Source: JANOYC01 sp031428675 (GTDB lineage Bacteria > Actinomycetota > Actinomycetes > Actinomycetales > Microbacteriaceae). Taken from it: a stretch of 29,925 bases of DNA. Positions 15,278-22,531 of this stretch are shown here, piece after piece (positions within the stretch are counted from its first letter, which is position 1; each line of letters begins with the position of its first letter). The translations under genes and the position numbers were made by a program. Location: positions 1-29,925 of the forward strand of contig JANOYC010000028.1 in assembly GCA_031428675.1 (NCBI GenBank), read 5' to 3'. The notes beneath the pieces were generated by a model. It made no database searches. It was given only the letters and a program-made list of their open reading frames with translations, and had not been told where the DNA came from.

Positions 15278-16759
15278 GTGACCTCCGAGACTTCCCCGCA
15301 TCCCGCTGAACCGAGCGGGATCGATGCCGATGATCTCGCCGTCGCCCTTCGAGTGCTCTCATCCCTCGACCAGGTCGATCAGGAACACCCCGATTTCGTC
15401 GCCGTCAGGCGGGCAACCGCGCGGATGTTCAAGGCGGTGAAAAAGACGCGCCGGCTCGAGAAACGGGACGTCATCTCCGAGGCAGACCGCCGGGTGATCG
15501 AATCGACGGCGACCGGAGCGCCGGATCGCATTGACGACGAGACCCGCGGCATCCCGCTCGCCACGCGCATTGCCGCACCGACCGCCGGCGAATTGCTCAA
15601 GCCCCGCAATTGCTACATCTGCAAGCAGCCATACACGCTCGTCGATGCCTTCTATCACCAACTCTGCCCGGACTGCGCGGCGATGAGCCACGCAAAACGC
15701 GACGCCCGCACCGATCTGACCGACCGCCGCGCCCTGCTCACCGGCGGGCGGGCGAAAATCGGCATGTACATTGCGCTCCGCTTGCTGCGCGATGGCGCGC
15801 ACCTGACGATCACTACGCGTTTCCCCCGGGATGCCGTGCGGCGATTCACCGCGCTCCCCGATTCGAGCGAGTGGTTGCATCGTCTCCGCATCGTGGGCAT
15901 CGATTTGCGGGATCCCGCCCAAGTGATCGGGCTCGCCGATTCGATGGCAGCCGACGGCTTCCTCGACATCGTCATCAATAACGCCGCGCAGACCGTGCGG
16001 CGCTCCCCCGGTGCGTACGCTCCGCTGGCCGAGGCGGAGCTCGCGCCACTTCCCGACGGCCCACTGCCAGAGTTGCTCACTTTCGGGCACACCAACGACG
16101 CGCACCCGCAGGCACTGGCCGCCTCGGTTGCCGCGCATCCGATTCTCTCTAATGCGGGAGGTCTGACGGCGGCCGAACTGACCGACCTCGCAATGGCGGC
16201 CGGTTCGTCGTCGCTTGCGCGACTCGCTGACGGCACGGCGATTGATGCTGGCGGGCTCGTGCCCGACCACCACGACAGCAACAGCTGGACGCAGTTCGTG
16301 CACGAGGTCGACACGCTGGAGATGCTCGAGGTGCAGTTGGCGAACACGACGGCGCCGTTCATCCTGGTCTCGCGGTTACGTCCTCTCCTCGCCGCGTCGG
16401 CCGCCCGACGCACGTACGTCGTCAATGTGTCGGCCATGGAGGGCCAGTTCGGCCGCGGCTACAAGGGGCCGGGGCATCCGCACACCAACATGGCGAAAGC
16501 CGCGCTCAATATGCTCACGCGAACCAGCGCCCGCGAAATGTTCGAAACCGACGGCATTCTGATGACGAGCGTAGATACCGGTTGGATAACGGATGAGCGA
16601 CCGCATCCGACGAAGGTACGACTCGCTGAAGAGGGCTTCCATGCCCCGCTTGACCTTGTAGATGGCGCGGCCCGCGTCTACGACCCGATCGTGCGCGGTG
16701 AAGCGGGCGAAGATATTTTCGGGGTATTTCTCAAAGATTTTCGCCCGGCGGCGTGGTGA
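15278..16759 (+). CDS. SDR-family protein with N-terminal zinc-ribbon and atypical active site
   Basis: This is a 493-residue fusion-like protein. Residues 1-110 are charged and helical. Residues 112-133 carry NCYICKQ and LCPDC, a four-Cys (C112, C115, C130, C133) metal-binding knuckle. From about 150 a Rossmann domain follows: LLTGGRAKIGMYIA (153-166, TGxxxIG-type cofactor loop), then VINNAAQT (232-239) and the helix EMLEVQLANTTAPF. An insert of roughly 100 residues separates the NNA motif from that helix. The Ser of the SDR triad is present (S385 in VNVSAMEG) and Lys is K407. The Tyr of YxxxK is replaced by T403 (HPHTNMAKAALN); Y395 lies 12 residues before the Lys. The cofactor is probably NAD(P), but catalytic activity is uncertain. 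The GTG start is set by the -10 element 5 nt upstream. Confidence 0.88.
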   Translation: MTSETSPHPAEPSGIDADDLAVALRVLSSLDQVDQEHPDFVAVRRATARMFKAVKKTRRLEKRDVISEADRRVIESTATGAPDRIDDETRGIPLATRIAAPTAGELLKPRNCYICKQPYTLVDAFYHQLCPDCAAMSHAKRDARTDLTDRRALLTGGRAKIGMYIALRLLRDGAHLTITTRFPRDAVRRFTALPDSSEWLHRLRIVGIDLRDPAQVIGLADSMAADGFLDIVINNAAQTVRRSPGAYAPLAEAELAPLPDGPLPELLTFGHTNDAHPQALAASVAAHPILSNAGGLTAAELTDLAMAAGSSSLARLADGTAIDAGGLVPDHHDSNSWTQFVHEVDTLEMLEVQLANTTAPFILVSRLRPLLAASAARRTYVVNVSAMEGQFGRGYKGPGHPHTNMAKAALNMLTRTSAREMFETDGILMTSVDTGWITDERPHPTKVRLAEEGFHAPLDLVDGAARVYDPIVRGEAGEDIFGVFLKDFRPAAW

Positions 16760-16904
16760 CCCGTCGGTGTATGGATTCCTGCTCCGGTAGGCTCTAGAGT
16801 GCAACTGCCCGTTCGGGTGCTTTTCCAAGGGGGAATGGTGACGTACGGGCAGAGATCGGCTCCGAGAATCGGGATCGACCGACCACTTCTTGGAGGAGTA
16901 CGCA
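16760..16904 (+). promoter_or_regulatory. Promoter and structured 5'-UTR of the cold-shock gene
   Basis: Possible -10 boxes are TAGGCT (16788-16793) and TAGAGT (16795-16800), giving a 5'-UTR of about 100 nt, long for this genome and typical of cspA genes. Within it TGCCCGT (16806-16812) can pair with ACGGGCA (16845-16851). An alternative small hairpin CCCG-TT-CGGG uses the same left arm. Such mutually exclusive pairings could give temperature-dependent translation. The SD GGAGGA (16892-16897) lies 7 nt before the ATG. Confidence 0.5.
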
Positions 16905-17108
16905 ATGGCAACAGGCACGGTTAAATGGTTCAACGCTGAAAAGGGCTTCGGCTTCATCGCTCCCGAGGACGGCAGCGCTGACGTGTTCGCCCACTACTCG
17001 GCGATCGCCACGAGCGGTTACCGCTCGCTCGAAGAGAACCAGAAGGTTCAGTTCGAGATCACCCAGGGCCCCAAGGGCCCGCAGGCAGAGAACATCCGCC
17101 CGCTCTAG
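16905..17108 (+). CDS. Cold-shock protein, CspA family
   Basis: This 67-residue single OB-fold nucleic-acid chaperone binds single-stranded RNA/DNA and melts secondary structure at low temperature. It begins MATGTVKWFNAEKGFGFIAP. RNP1 is KGFGFI (residues 13-18) and RNP2 is DVFAHY (about 28-33; the usual VFVHF variant). It ends in GPKGPQAENIRPL, matching actinobacterial CspA. The start at 16905 has an excellent Shine-Dalgarno (GGAGGA). The reading frame opens 15 bp earlier, but that would include the SD. It is probably monocistronic: a long 5'-UTR precedes it and a strong terminator follows. Confidence 0.97.
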   Translation: MATGTVKWFNAEKGFGFIAPEDGSADVFAHYSAIATSGYRSLEENQKVQFEITQGPKGPQAENIRPL

Positions 17109-17122
17109 AACTCTCGTTCTCC

Positions 17123-17156
17123 CGAAGGCCGTCGCAATTCGTTGCGGCGGCCTTCG
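17123..17156 (+). terminator. Strong terminator of the csp gene
   Basis: CGAAGGCCGTCGCAA and TTGCGGCGGCCTTCG form a 15-bp stem (one G-T pair) closed by the stable TTCG tetraloop. It begins 14 bp after the csp stop and is followed by TCGTCCCCCC rather than a pure T-run. Confidence 0.85.
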
Positions 17157-17183
17157 TCGTCCCCCCTCCTCCCCGCCCTCCCC

Positions 17184-17252
17184 TTCCGTCGAGTGAGCAG
17201 TTTCTGCTCTCATTCCGCCCGTTTAGGAGCAGAAAGTGCTCACTCGACGGAA
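17184..17252. repeat. Large near-perfect inverted repeat (26-bp arms, 17-nt loop)
   Basis: The left arm (17184-17209, starting TTCCGTCGAGTGAGCA and ending TTTCTGCTC) is the reverse complement of the right arm (17227-17252) at 25 of 26 positions; the only mismatch is G17200 against G17236. The loop is TCATTCCGCCCGTTTAG. Part of the loop (CATTCCG) is complementary to the right-arm end and flank (CGGAATG, 17248-17254), allowing an alternative fold. It lies after the csp terminator and 50 bp before the citE start. There is no T-run, and the preceding hairpin already terminates csp, so a second terminator is not required. A dispersed REP/MITE-type palindrome is the leading idea. Confidence 0.85.
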
Positions 17253-17301
17253 TGGGTAGGGTGGTCGCGGGGTTTCGATCGCACGCGAAGGAGCGACACT
17301 G

Positions 17302-18144
17302 GTGAACAGTCCTGGCCACGATGACAGGGTGTCCGCGGAGATTGCGCGGTCCTGGCTCCTTGTCGCCGCGACGAGGCCCGAGACCTTCGACGCGGCCCAA
17401 CGCTCGCGAGCCGACCAGATCGTGCTCGACATAGAAGATGCGGTCGATCCCCGGCTGAAACCGGATGCTCGCACCACGGTCGCCGAATGGCTCCGTCACA
17501 GCGGCTCGGCCTGGGTGCGCATCAACGACCGCACGAGCGACTTCTGGGAGGGCGATATCGACGAACTCGCCGGAACCCCCGGCCTTCGCGGTGTGATGCT
17601 TGCGAAGACCGAGTCGGCCGACCAGGTCGAAGAGACATTCGCCCGGCTCGGAGGCTCCACGCCGGTGCTTGCGCTCATCGAATCGGCGCTCGGAATCGAA
17701 GAAGCGGTCTCTATCGCCCGGGCTCGCGGGGCGTTCCGGCTCGCTTTCGGCAGCGGCGACTACCGTCGCGACACCGGCACCAGCGCAGACAACTCCGCCA
17801 TGCTCTACCCGAGATCCCGGCTCGTCGTCGCAAGTCGCGTCGGCAACTTGCCCGGGCCCATCGACGGCCCAACGGTCGGCACCAGCCATCCCGTGTTGCG
17901 CGAGCAATCCACCGTCACCGTCGCCCTCGGTCTCACCGGAAAGCTATGCCTCGACCTGGACCAGTTGCCGATCATCAATGAGGTGATCAGCCCCCAACAA
18001 TCGGATGTCACGTGGGCGCGCGACTTCCTCGCCGACTTCGAAGCGCGGGGTCGCATCATCCGCGACGGCAGCGACTTGCCCCGATTGGGGCGTGCCGAGA
18101 AGATCGAGAAGCTCGCGCGAGCCTTCGGCGTTGCGCCGCTCTAA
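17302..18144 (+). CDS. HpcH/HpaI aldolase / CitE-like CoA-ester lyase
   Basis: This is a 280-residue TIM-barrel protein of the citrate-lyase-beta-like family, which cleaves or forms C-C bonds in acyl-CoA esters (citryl-, malyl- or citramalyl-CoA). Family motifs are VLDIEDAV (41-48), WVRIN (71-75), VMLAKTES (98-105), LALIESALGI (123-132, Mg2+ ligand E127) and AFGSGDYRRDTG (148-159, Mg2+ ligand D153). The GTG start at 17302 has AAGGAG 8 nt upstream. There are no citD/citF partners nearby, so it is a stand-alone CitE homologue of the kind acting on malyl- or citramalyl-CoA; the exact substrate is open. Its end overlaps by 4 bp the convergent LLM monooxygenase gene. Confidence 0.9.
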   Translation: MNSPGHDDRVSAEIARSWLLVAATRPETFDAAQRSRADQIVLDIEDAVDPRLKPDARTTVAEWLRHSGSAWVRINDRTSDFWEGDIDELAGTPGLRGVMLAKTESADQVEETFARLGGSTPVLALIESALGIEEAVSIARARGAFRLAFGSGDYRRDTGTSADNSAMLYPRSRLVVASRVGNLPGPIDGPTVGTSHPVLREQSTVTVALGLTGKLCLDLDQLPIINEVISPQQSDVTWARDFLADFEARGRIIRDGSDLPRLGRAEKIEKLARAFGVAPL

Positions 18145-19184
18145 TTCGAGGCAAGGAGCGCGCGCACCCGCGGAATGACCTCGGCGCCGTACAGCTCGAG
18201 ACTGCGCATGAGCTTGTCGTGCGCGAGCGGCCCGGTGCTGTACTTGAAGTCGAACCGCGTCGCGCCGATCGCGCGCACCGTTGCCGCGATCTTCGCAGCG
18301 ACAGTGTCAGGCGAGCCGACGTACAACGCGCCGGCTGGACCGGCCTCCTGCTCGAAGTGCGCGCGGGTCGTCTCTCCCCAGCCCCGCTCGCGCCCGATAC
18401 GCGAATACATCGCGTAATAGTGCGGCCACAGCTCCTCGCGCGCCTGCTCGTCGGTATCTGCGACGTGACCTGGCGAGTGCACGCCGATGGGCTGCTCCGG
18501 GTTGCCGAACTGACCGAGCGCCCGGCGATACAGGTCGGCGTACGGGGAGAAACGCTCAGCGGCTCCGCCGATGATCGCGAGCATGAGCGGCAGACCATAA
18601 CCCGCAGCACGCACGACCGATTCCGGCGACCCGCCCACGCCGATCCAGGTCTTGATCGACCCGTGCTCGGTCGTCGGATACACCTGCTGGCCGGTCAACG
18701 GGGCCCGCATGGTGCCCGACCAGGTCACCGGCCCCTCTTTCAGGAGTGCAGCAAACAGTTCGAGCTTCTCCTCAAACAGCACTTGGTAGTCGCCGAGGTC
18801 GTAGCCGAACAGCGGGAAAGACTCCGTGAAGGAACCACGCCCCAGAATTACCTCAGCACGCCCGCCCGAGATCGCATCGACGGTCGCGAAGCGCTGGAAC
18901 ACGCGCACCGGGTCATCCGAGCTCAGCACAGTGACCGCCGACCCGAGACGGATGCGTTCGGTGCGCGCCGCTATTGCCGCGAGAACGGTTTCCGGCGTCG
19001 ACACGGCGAAGTCATCGCGATGGTGCTCCCCCACGCCGAAAAAGTCGATTCCCACGGAGTCCGCCAGCACACCCTGTTCGACCACGTTGCGGATAACCTG
19101 CGCGTAGGAGAGCGGTGAGCCGCTCTCGTCGTGCGTCACGTCGCCGAACGTGTCGACACCAAACTCGAGATTCTGGTCAGCCAC
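18141..19184 (-). CDS. LLM class flavin-dependent oxidoreductase (luciferase-like)
   Basis: This is a 347-residue TIM-barrel flavoprotein of the bacterial luciferase superfamily, using reduced FMN or F420 for oxidation of an unknown substrate. Recognisable parts are FGVGEHHRDDFAVSTPETVL (49-68), IRLGSAVTVLSSDDPVRVFQ (78-97) and the GGRAEVILGRGSF segment near 106-118. The spacing is typical of the Atu2307/SP_0267-type LLM proteins. The GTG start at 19184 has GAGGAG 6 nt upstream. The 66-bp region before it, up to the pdxH stop, is unusually AT-rich for this window and may hold a promoter, but no clear pair of boxes is seen. It may be co-transcribed with pdxH, which would make FMN/PLP chemistry neighbours; this is only positional. 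Confidence 0.9.
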   Translation of the reverse strand: MADQNLEFGVDTFGDVTHDESGSPLSYAQVIRNVVEQGVLADSVGIDFFGVGEHHRDDFAVSTPETVLAAIAARTERIRLGSAVTVLSSDDPVRVFQRFATVDAISGGRAEVILGRGSFTESFPLFGYDLGDYQVLFEEKLELFAALLKEGPVTWSGTMRAPLTGQQVYPTTEHGSIKTWIGVGGSPESVVRAAGYGLPLMLAIIGGAAERFSPYADLYRRALGQFGNPEQPIGVHSPGHVADTDEQAREELWPHYYAMYSRIGRERGWGETTRAHFEQEAGPAGALYVGSPDTVAAKIAATVRAIGATRFDFKYSTGPLAHDKLMRSLELYGAEVIPRVRALLASN

Positions 19185-19250
19185 AGCGAACTCCTCTGTC
19201 TATTCACCGAAAATTCAATGCAAACGTATGGACATGCTACCAGGTTCGGT

Positions 19251-19889
19251 TCAGGGTTGCAGACGATCGGACATCCACGACCGCCCGTGCCGACGGTAGC
19301 GAATGCGGTCGTGGAGTCGTGACGAGCGACCCTGCCAGAATTCGATCGACTCCGGCACGATGCGATAGGCGCCCCAGTGCAACGGGCGTGGCACCCTCGC
19401 GTTTTCCGGAAAACGGGCGGCGACGTGCTCTACGCGGGCCTCAAGATCGCCGCGGGATTCGATCCGTTCTGATTGATTACTCGCCCACGCGGCGAGCTGA
19501 GATCCGCGCGGTCGGAGCGCGAAATATGCGTCGCTCACTGAATCGTCAGCGATCGACGCCGTGCCGGAGACGATCACTTGGCGGCGCAGCGCGTACCACG
19601 GGAACAGCACGGAGACGCGTGGGTGCACCGCCAACGCTCGCCCCTTCGCCGACTCGCGATTGGTCACGAAATCAAGGCCGTCGGCGGTAATGCCCTTGAG
19701 CAGCACCGTGCGGCTCGACGGCGCTCCATCGGCGTCAACCGTGCTGAGCACCATCGCATTCGGTTCGAATACTTCGGCCTCTTCAGCCTGCACGAGCCAC
19801 GCGGCCAGCGCTGCGACAGGATCGGTCCCCAACGCGTCGGCATCGATCCCCCGGTCTCCGTAGTCGGTGTGCCGGTCGAGTGAGTGCAT
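19251..19889 (-). CDS. pdxH: Pyridoxamine 5'-phosphate oxidase
   Basis: This is a 212-residue FMN-dependent enzyme that oxidises pyridoxine/pyridoxamine 5'-phosphate to pyridoxal 5'-phosphate, the last step of vitamin B6 salvage. FMN contacts are in SSRTVLLKGI (58-67) and VLFPWYALRRQV (93-104). SNQSERIESR (136-145) binds phosphate. The C-terminal signature RPLHWGAYRIVPESIEFW (about 167-184) plus RLHDRIRY is diagnostic. The length equals that of E. coli PdxH (218) within a few residues. The ATG has GGAGG 4 nt upstream. Its own promoter appears to overlap the end of the upstream ECF transporter gene. Confidence 0.96.
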   Translation of the reverse strand: MHSLDRHTDYGDRGIDADALGTDPVAALAAWLVQAEEAEVFEPNAMVLSTVDADGAPSSRTVLLKGITADGLDFVTNRESAKGRALAVHPRVSVLFPWYALRRQVIVSGTASIADDSVSDAYFALRPRGSQLAAWASNQSERIESRGDLEARVEHVAARFPENARVPRPLHWGAYRIVPESIEFWQGRSSRLHDRIRYRRHGRSWMSDRLQP

Positions 19890-19932
19890 ACGTCCTCCGA
19901 GCCGCTGTGCCCACGTTGCGCGAGCACGCCCG

Positions 19933-19961
19933 AGTGTATTCTCCCGCCGCGAGCTGGTCAG
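19933..19961 (-). promoter_or_regulatory. Candidate pdxH promoter
   Basis: Read on the minus strand: CTGACC (-35), exactly 17 bp, TACACT (-10). The -35 overlaps the last codons of ecfT, so pdxH can be expressed apart from the biotin operon. The 5'-UTR would be about 37 nt. Confidence 0.5.
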
Positions 19962-20575
19962 TCGTCCATGCCGCGCGCGACCAGCGCATCCGCTAGGTCG
20001 TCGGCTTGGCGGATCGAGCCGACCAGCAGAGGCACGACAAAGGCACGGATGCTGATCCGGCCACCGCGCGCTCGTTGCGCGTCGCTGATCTGCTCTCCGA
20101 GCTCGGCGATGACGGGCACGGTGCGGATCGTCATGGCGAGTACGAGACTCACCCGTTCGGGATCAACGCCGATTTTCGCGAACGGCCGGAGTGCGCGCTC
20201 GAGCGTGGACAGAATGTCGGCGGTGCGCGTTGTCAGCGTGACAAGCGCGGCGAGGAGAATAAGTTGCACCATCCTCGTCGAGTTGGCCACCGCGACCGTC
20301 CACGGCAAGAAGATCAGTTGTGATCCGAGAACGACCAGGATCAACCATTTCAGCGCCCACAGCTGGCGCGCCAACGGGCGGAGTCCCAGTTCGGCGATCA
20401 CGTAGAGCGACACGAGCACAATGGCGATCGAGCCGAGCAACCACCACGACGGCGGCGGAATAGTGATCGCCAACCCAAGCACGAGAAGCGCGAGCAGTTT
20501 GTACCCCGCGCGAGCCCGGTGGACGATACTGGTGCCCGGGATATACATCCCGAGCAGTTGGCTCATCCGCGACAT
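19958..20575 (-). CDS. bioN: Energy-coupling factor transmembrane protein (EcfT/BioN)
   Basis: This 205-residue membrane protein links the ATPase to the substrate-binding S component of an ECF vitamin importer. Four to five hydrophobic segments occur at about 28-60, 70-90, 95-118 and 140-160. The two Ala-Arg-Gly coupling motifs are visible as ARGGRI (167-172) and ARGMDD at the extreme C-terminus (200-205). Small size and a single EcfA partner fit the dedicated BioN of a BioMNY system, not a shared group-II ECF module. It lies 19 bp downstream of the ATPase gene. It is the last gene of the bioY operon. ATG 20575 is taken as the start; ATG 20566 (M4) is possible. Confidence 0.93.
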   Translation of the reverse strand: MSRMSQLLGMYIPGTSIVHRARAGYKLLALLVLGLAITIPPPSWWLLGSIAIVLVSLYVIAELGLRPLARQLWALKWLILVVLGSQLIFLPWTVAVANSTRMVQLILLAALVTLTTRTADILSTLERALRPFAKIGVDPERVSLVLAMTIRTVPVIAELGEQISDAQRARGGRISIRAFVVPLLVGSIRQADDLADALVARGMDD

Positions 20576-20594
20576 GTGGATGTCTCGAGCCGCA

Positions 20595-21320
20595 TCAACA
20601 GAACTCCCGCTCGTACTGGTCGATTACGGCCGCGCTCTCTCCTTGAGCGACGATGCGCCCGTTGTCGAACAACACCGCGACCTCGCATCGGCGGGCGAGC
20701 GCGAGGTCGTGGGTGACGACGATCAATTGCTGGCGCAGACCCATCAGTAGGTCGGAGACTCGCCGGGTGTTAGCCGCATCCAAGAGCGTTGTCGGTTCAT
20801 CGGCGACGAGGATGGCGGGTTCGCTGACGAGCACAGAGCATACGGCGAGCAGTTGCTTCTGTCCCCCAGACAGCTCGTGCGCCGGTCGATCGCGGAGCTC
20901 CGCTAGGCCATAGCGCTCCAGCACGGCCTCGACTCTGCGGTCAATCTCCGCTTTCGCCAGCTGCTTGCCGCGCAACGAAAACGCGACATCCTCGGCGACG
21001 GTCGGCATGACAATCTGCGCGTCGGGATTAGTGAAGATGAAACCAATCAGAGCCCGCGCGTCGCGGCCCCTGCGGCGGGGGTCGATTCCACGAACTCGCA
21101 CGTCGCCGGCGGTTGCCGTGACGAGTCCGTTGAGCATGCGCGCGAACGTCGATTTCCCCGATCCGTTGGCGCCGATCACGGCTATACGATGTGCGTGCAG
21201 TTCCGTTGTCACGTCGTTGAGTATTTGCACTCCACCACGTTCCACCCGCACTGAGTCGAACCGGATGGAGGTGTCGATCGTCGAGCCGCTCACCTCCTCC
21301 GTGCCCCGGCTCGTCGTCAC
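20595..21320 (-). CDS. bioM: Energy-coupling factor ATPase (EcfA/BioM)
   Basis: This is a 241-residue ABC ATPase of the biotin ECF importer. Walker A is GANGSGKST (50-58), the signature LSGGQKQLL (150-158), Walker B plus Glu LVADEPT (171-177), and the switch His is H204 in VVTHDLAL. The Q-loop region reads FIFTNPDAQIV (94-104), the FQNPDxQ form typical of ECF ATPases with Thr replacing the usual Gln. Start GTG 21320 overlaps the thiolase-like stop (GTGA, 21317-21320), like other coupled genes here; the longer upstream frame overlaps that gene and lacks family similarity. It works with BioN and with BioY encoded three genes upstream. Confidence 0.93.
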   Translation of the reverse strand: MTTSRGTEEVSGSTIDTSIRFDSVRVERGGVQILNDVTTELHAHRIAVIGANGSGKSTFARMLNGLVTATAGDVRVRGIDPRRRGRDARALIGFIFTNPDAQIVMPTVAEDVAFSLRGKQLAKAEIDRRVEAVLERYGLAELRDRPAHELSGGQKQLLAVCSVLVSEPAILVADEPTTLLDAANTRRVSDLLMGLRQQLIVVTHDLALARRCEVAVLFDNGRIVAQGESAAVIDQYEREFC

Positions 21321-22531
21321 CGCACGACCTCGAAGACCGCTGCGACGCCCATGCCGCCGCCGATCGCCGCCGTGGACAGTCCGAGCGAGCCAGCTGGAGC
21401 GCCTCCCGTTACGAGTCGGGAGAACAACCGCACCACGCCGATCGCTCCGCTCGCACCCCACGGATGCCCGAGGGCGAGCGCTCCGCCATCGGAGCAGACT
21501 CGTTCGTCGACATGATCGCCTGCGCTGAGCCCGAGTTGATCCGTGACCGCGAGCACTTGCGCGGCGAAGGCTTCGACGATTTCGATTGCCGCGACGTCGT
21601 CGAGAGTCACCCCTGCCCGAGCGATCGCCAATCGCACCGCCTCGACCGGTCCGAGTCCAGGCAGGGCGGGATCACAGCCAACGGTTGCACTCGACACGAG
21701 AGCGAGCCCCGGCGCTCCTCTCCGACGCGTTTCCCTCACCAGCGCCACGAGCGCGGCGCCGTCGCTTACCCGACAGCTGTTGCCTGCGGTCACGGTGCGC
21801 GCCAAGTCGTCGCCCGAGACACCTGCATCACCCTGATAACCGCGAGCGGATGCGCCGACGAACGCGGGCGGGAACCGCGCCAGCACGGCGGTCGTCATTC
21901 GCCGCGGCCCGTCGTCGCTCTCTACTCCGGCAACCGAAATCAGCTCAGCGTTGAAGCGCCCGGCGGCCACCGCTGACAGGGCCCGCTCGTGGCTTCGTGC
22001 GGCGTAGGCGTCTTGGCGAGTGCGGGAGATTCGGGCCACCCGACCGAGTTCCTGCGCGGCAGGGCCCATGTCCGGGTCGGCGTGACCGAACGGCGCGAAC
22101 GGCGCACGCGCATAGCCGGCATCCGATTCGGCGTCGTGGGCTATGCGCGTCGGAGCTGTCGAAGCGCTTTCCGCACCTCCGGCGATCAGCACGTGTTCGC
22201 CGTCGAGCCCATGCGCGCCGATGATGATTGCCGCGAGTCCGCTTCCGCATTGGCGATCGATGGTCATGCCGGGGACCGACACGGGCAGTCCGGCAGCGAG
22301 AGCGGCGACCCTGGCCGGGTTTCCTCCCGGGCCCATGCAGTTGCCCACGATCACGTCGGCTACGGGCATGTCGCCGACGGCGGCCTCAACATCTGCGAGC
22401 ACCGCGCGCACGGCCGTGGCCGCAAGCGTCGCGACATCGACATCCGACAATCGCTGGCCAACCGTGGCGATCGGAGTTCGCCGGGCGGCCACGACGACGG
22501 CGCGATCGGGCAGTGCCCCACCATCACGCAT
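21317..22531 (-). CDS. Thiolase-family protein with altered active site, in the biotin-import operon
   Basis: This 404-residue protein has full thiolase length and fold: an N-terminal thiolase domain to about 260 and a C-terminal domain after. The acyl-accepting nucleophile is present (C95 in DRQCGSGLA), as is H356 in ALGHPWGASG. Two other canonical residues differ. The NEAF Asn of the oxyanion hole is V319 (EIVEAFA), and the second catalytic Cys, normally C-I-G-G-G, is A389 (TAAIGGGMG). The protein may therefore accept an acyl group but condense or deprotonate poorly, or use another mechanism. The gene overlaps the ligase gene by 8 bp and the ECF ATPase by 4 bp, so it is part of the biotin operon. 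In Bacillus subtilis the thiolase-like yhfS, ligase-like yhfT and bioY are, as I recall, likewise adjacent and biotin-regulated. A role in pimeloyl-CoA or acyl-CoA supply is a hypothesis. Confidence 0.88.
   Translation of the reverse strand: MRDGGALPDRAVVVAARRTPIATVGQRLSDVDVATLAATAVRAVLADVEAAVGDMPVADVIVGNCMGPGGNPARVAALAAGLPVSVPGMTIDRQCGSGLAAIIIGAHGLDGEHVLIAGGAESASTAPTRIAHDAESDAGYARAPFAPFGHADPDMGPAAQELGRVARISRTRQDAYAARSHERALSAVAAGRFNAELISVAGVESDDGPRRMTTAVLARFPPAFVGASARGYQGDAGVSGDDLARTVTAGNSCRVSDGAALVALVRETRRRGAPGLALVSSATVGCDPALPGLGPVEAVRLAIARAGVTLDDVAAIEIVEAFAAQVLAVTDQLGLSAGDHVDERVCSDGGALALGHPWGASGAIGVVRLFSRLVTGGAPAGSLGLSTAAIGGGMGVAAVFEVVR

Noticed and set aside
15359..16303. 314-residue minus-strand frame opposite the SDR-like gene
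   Set aside because: No recognisable motif; the plus-strand frame carries the Rossmann and Cys motifs.
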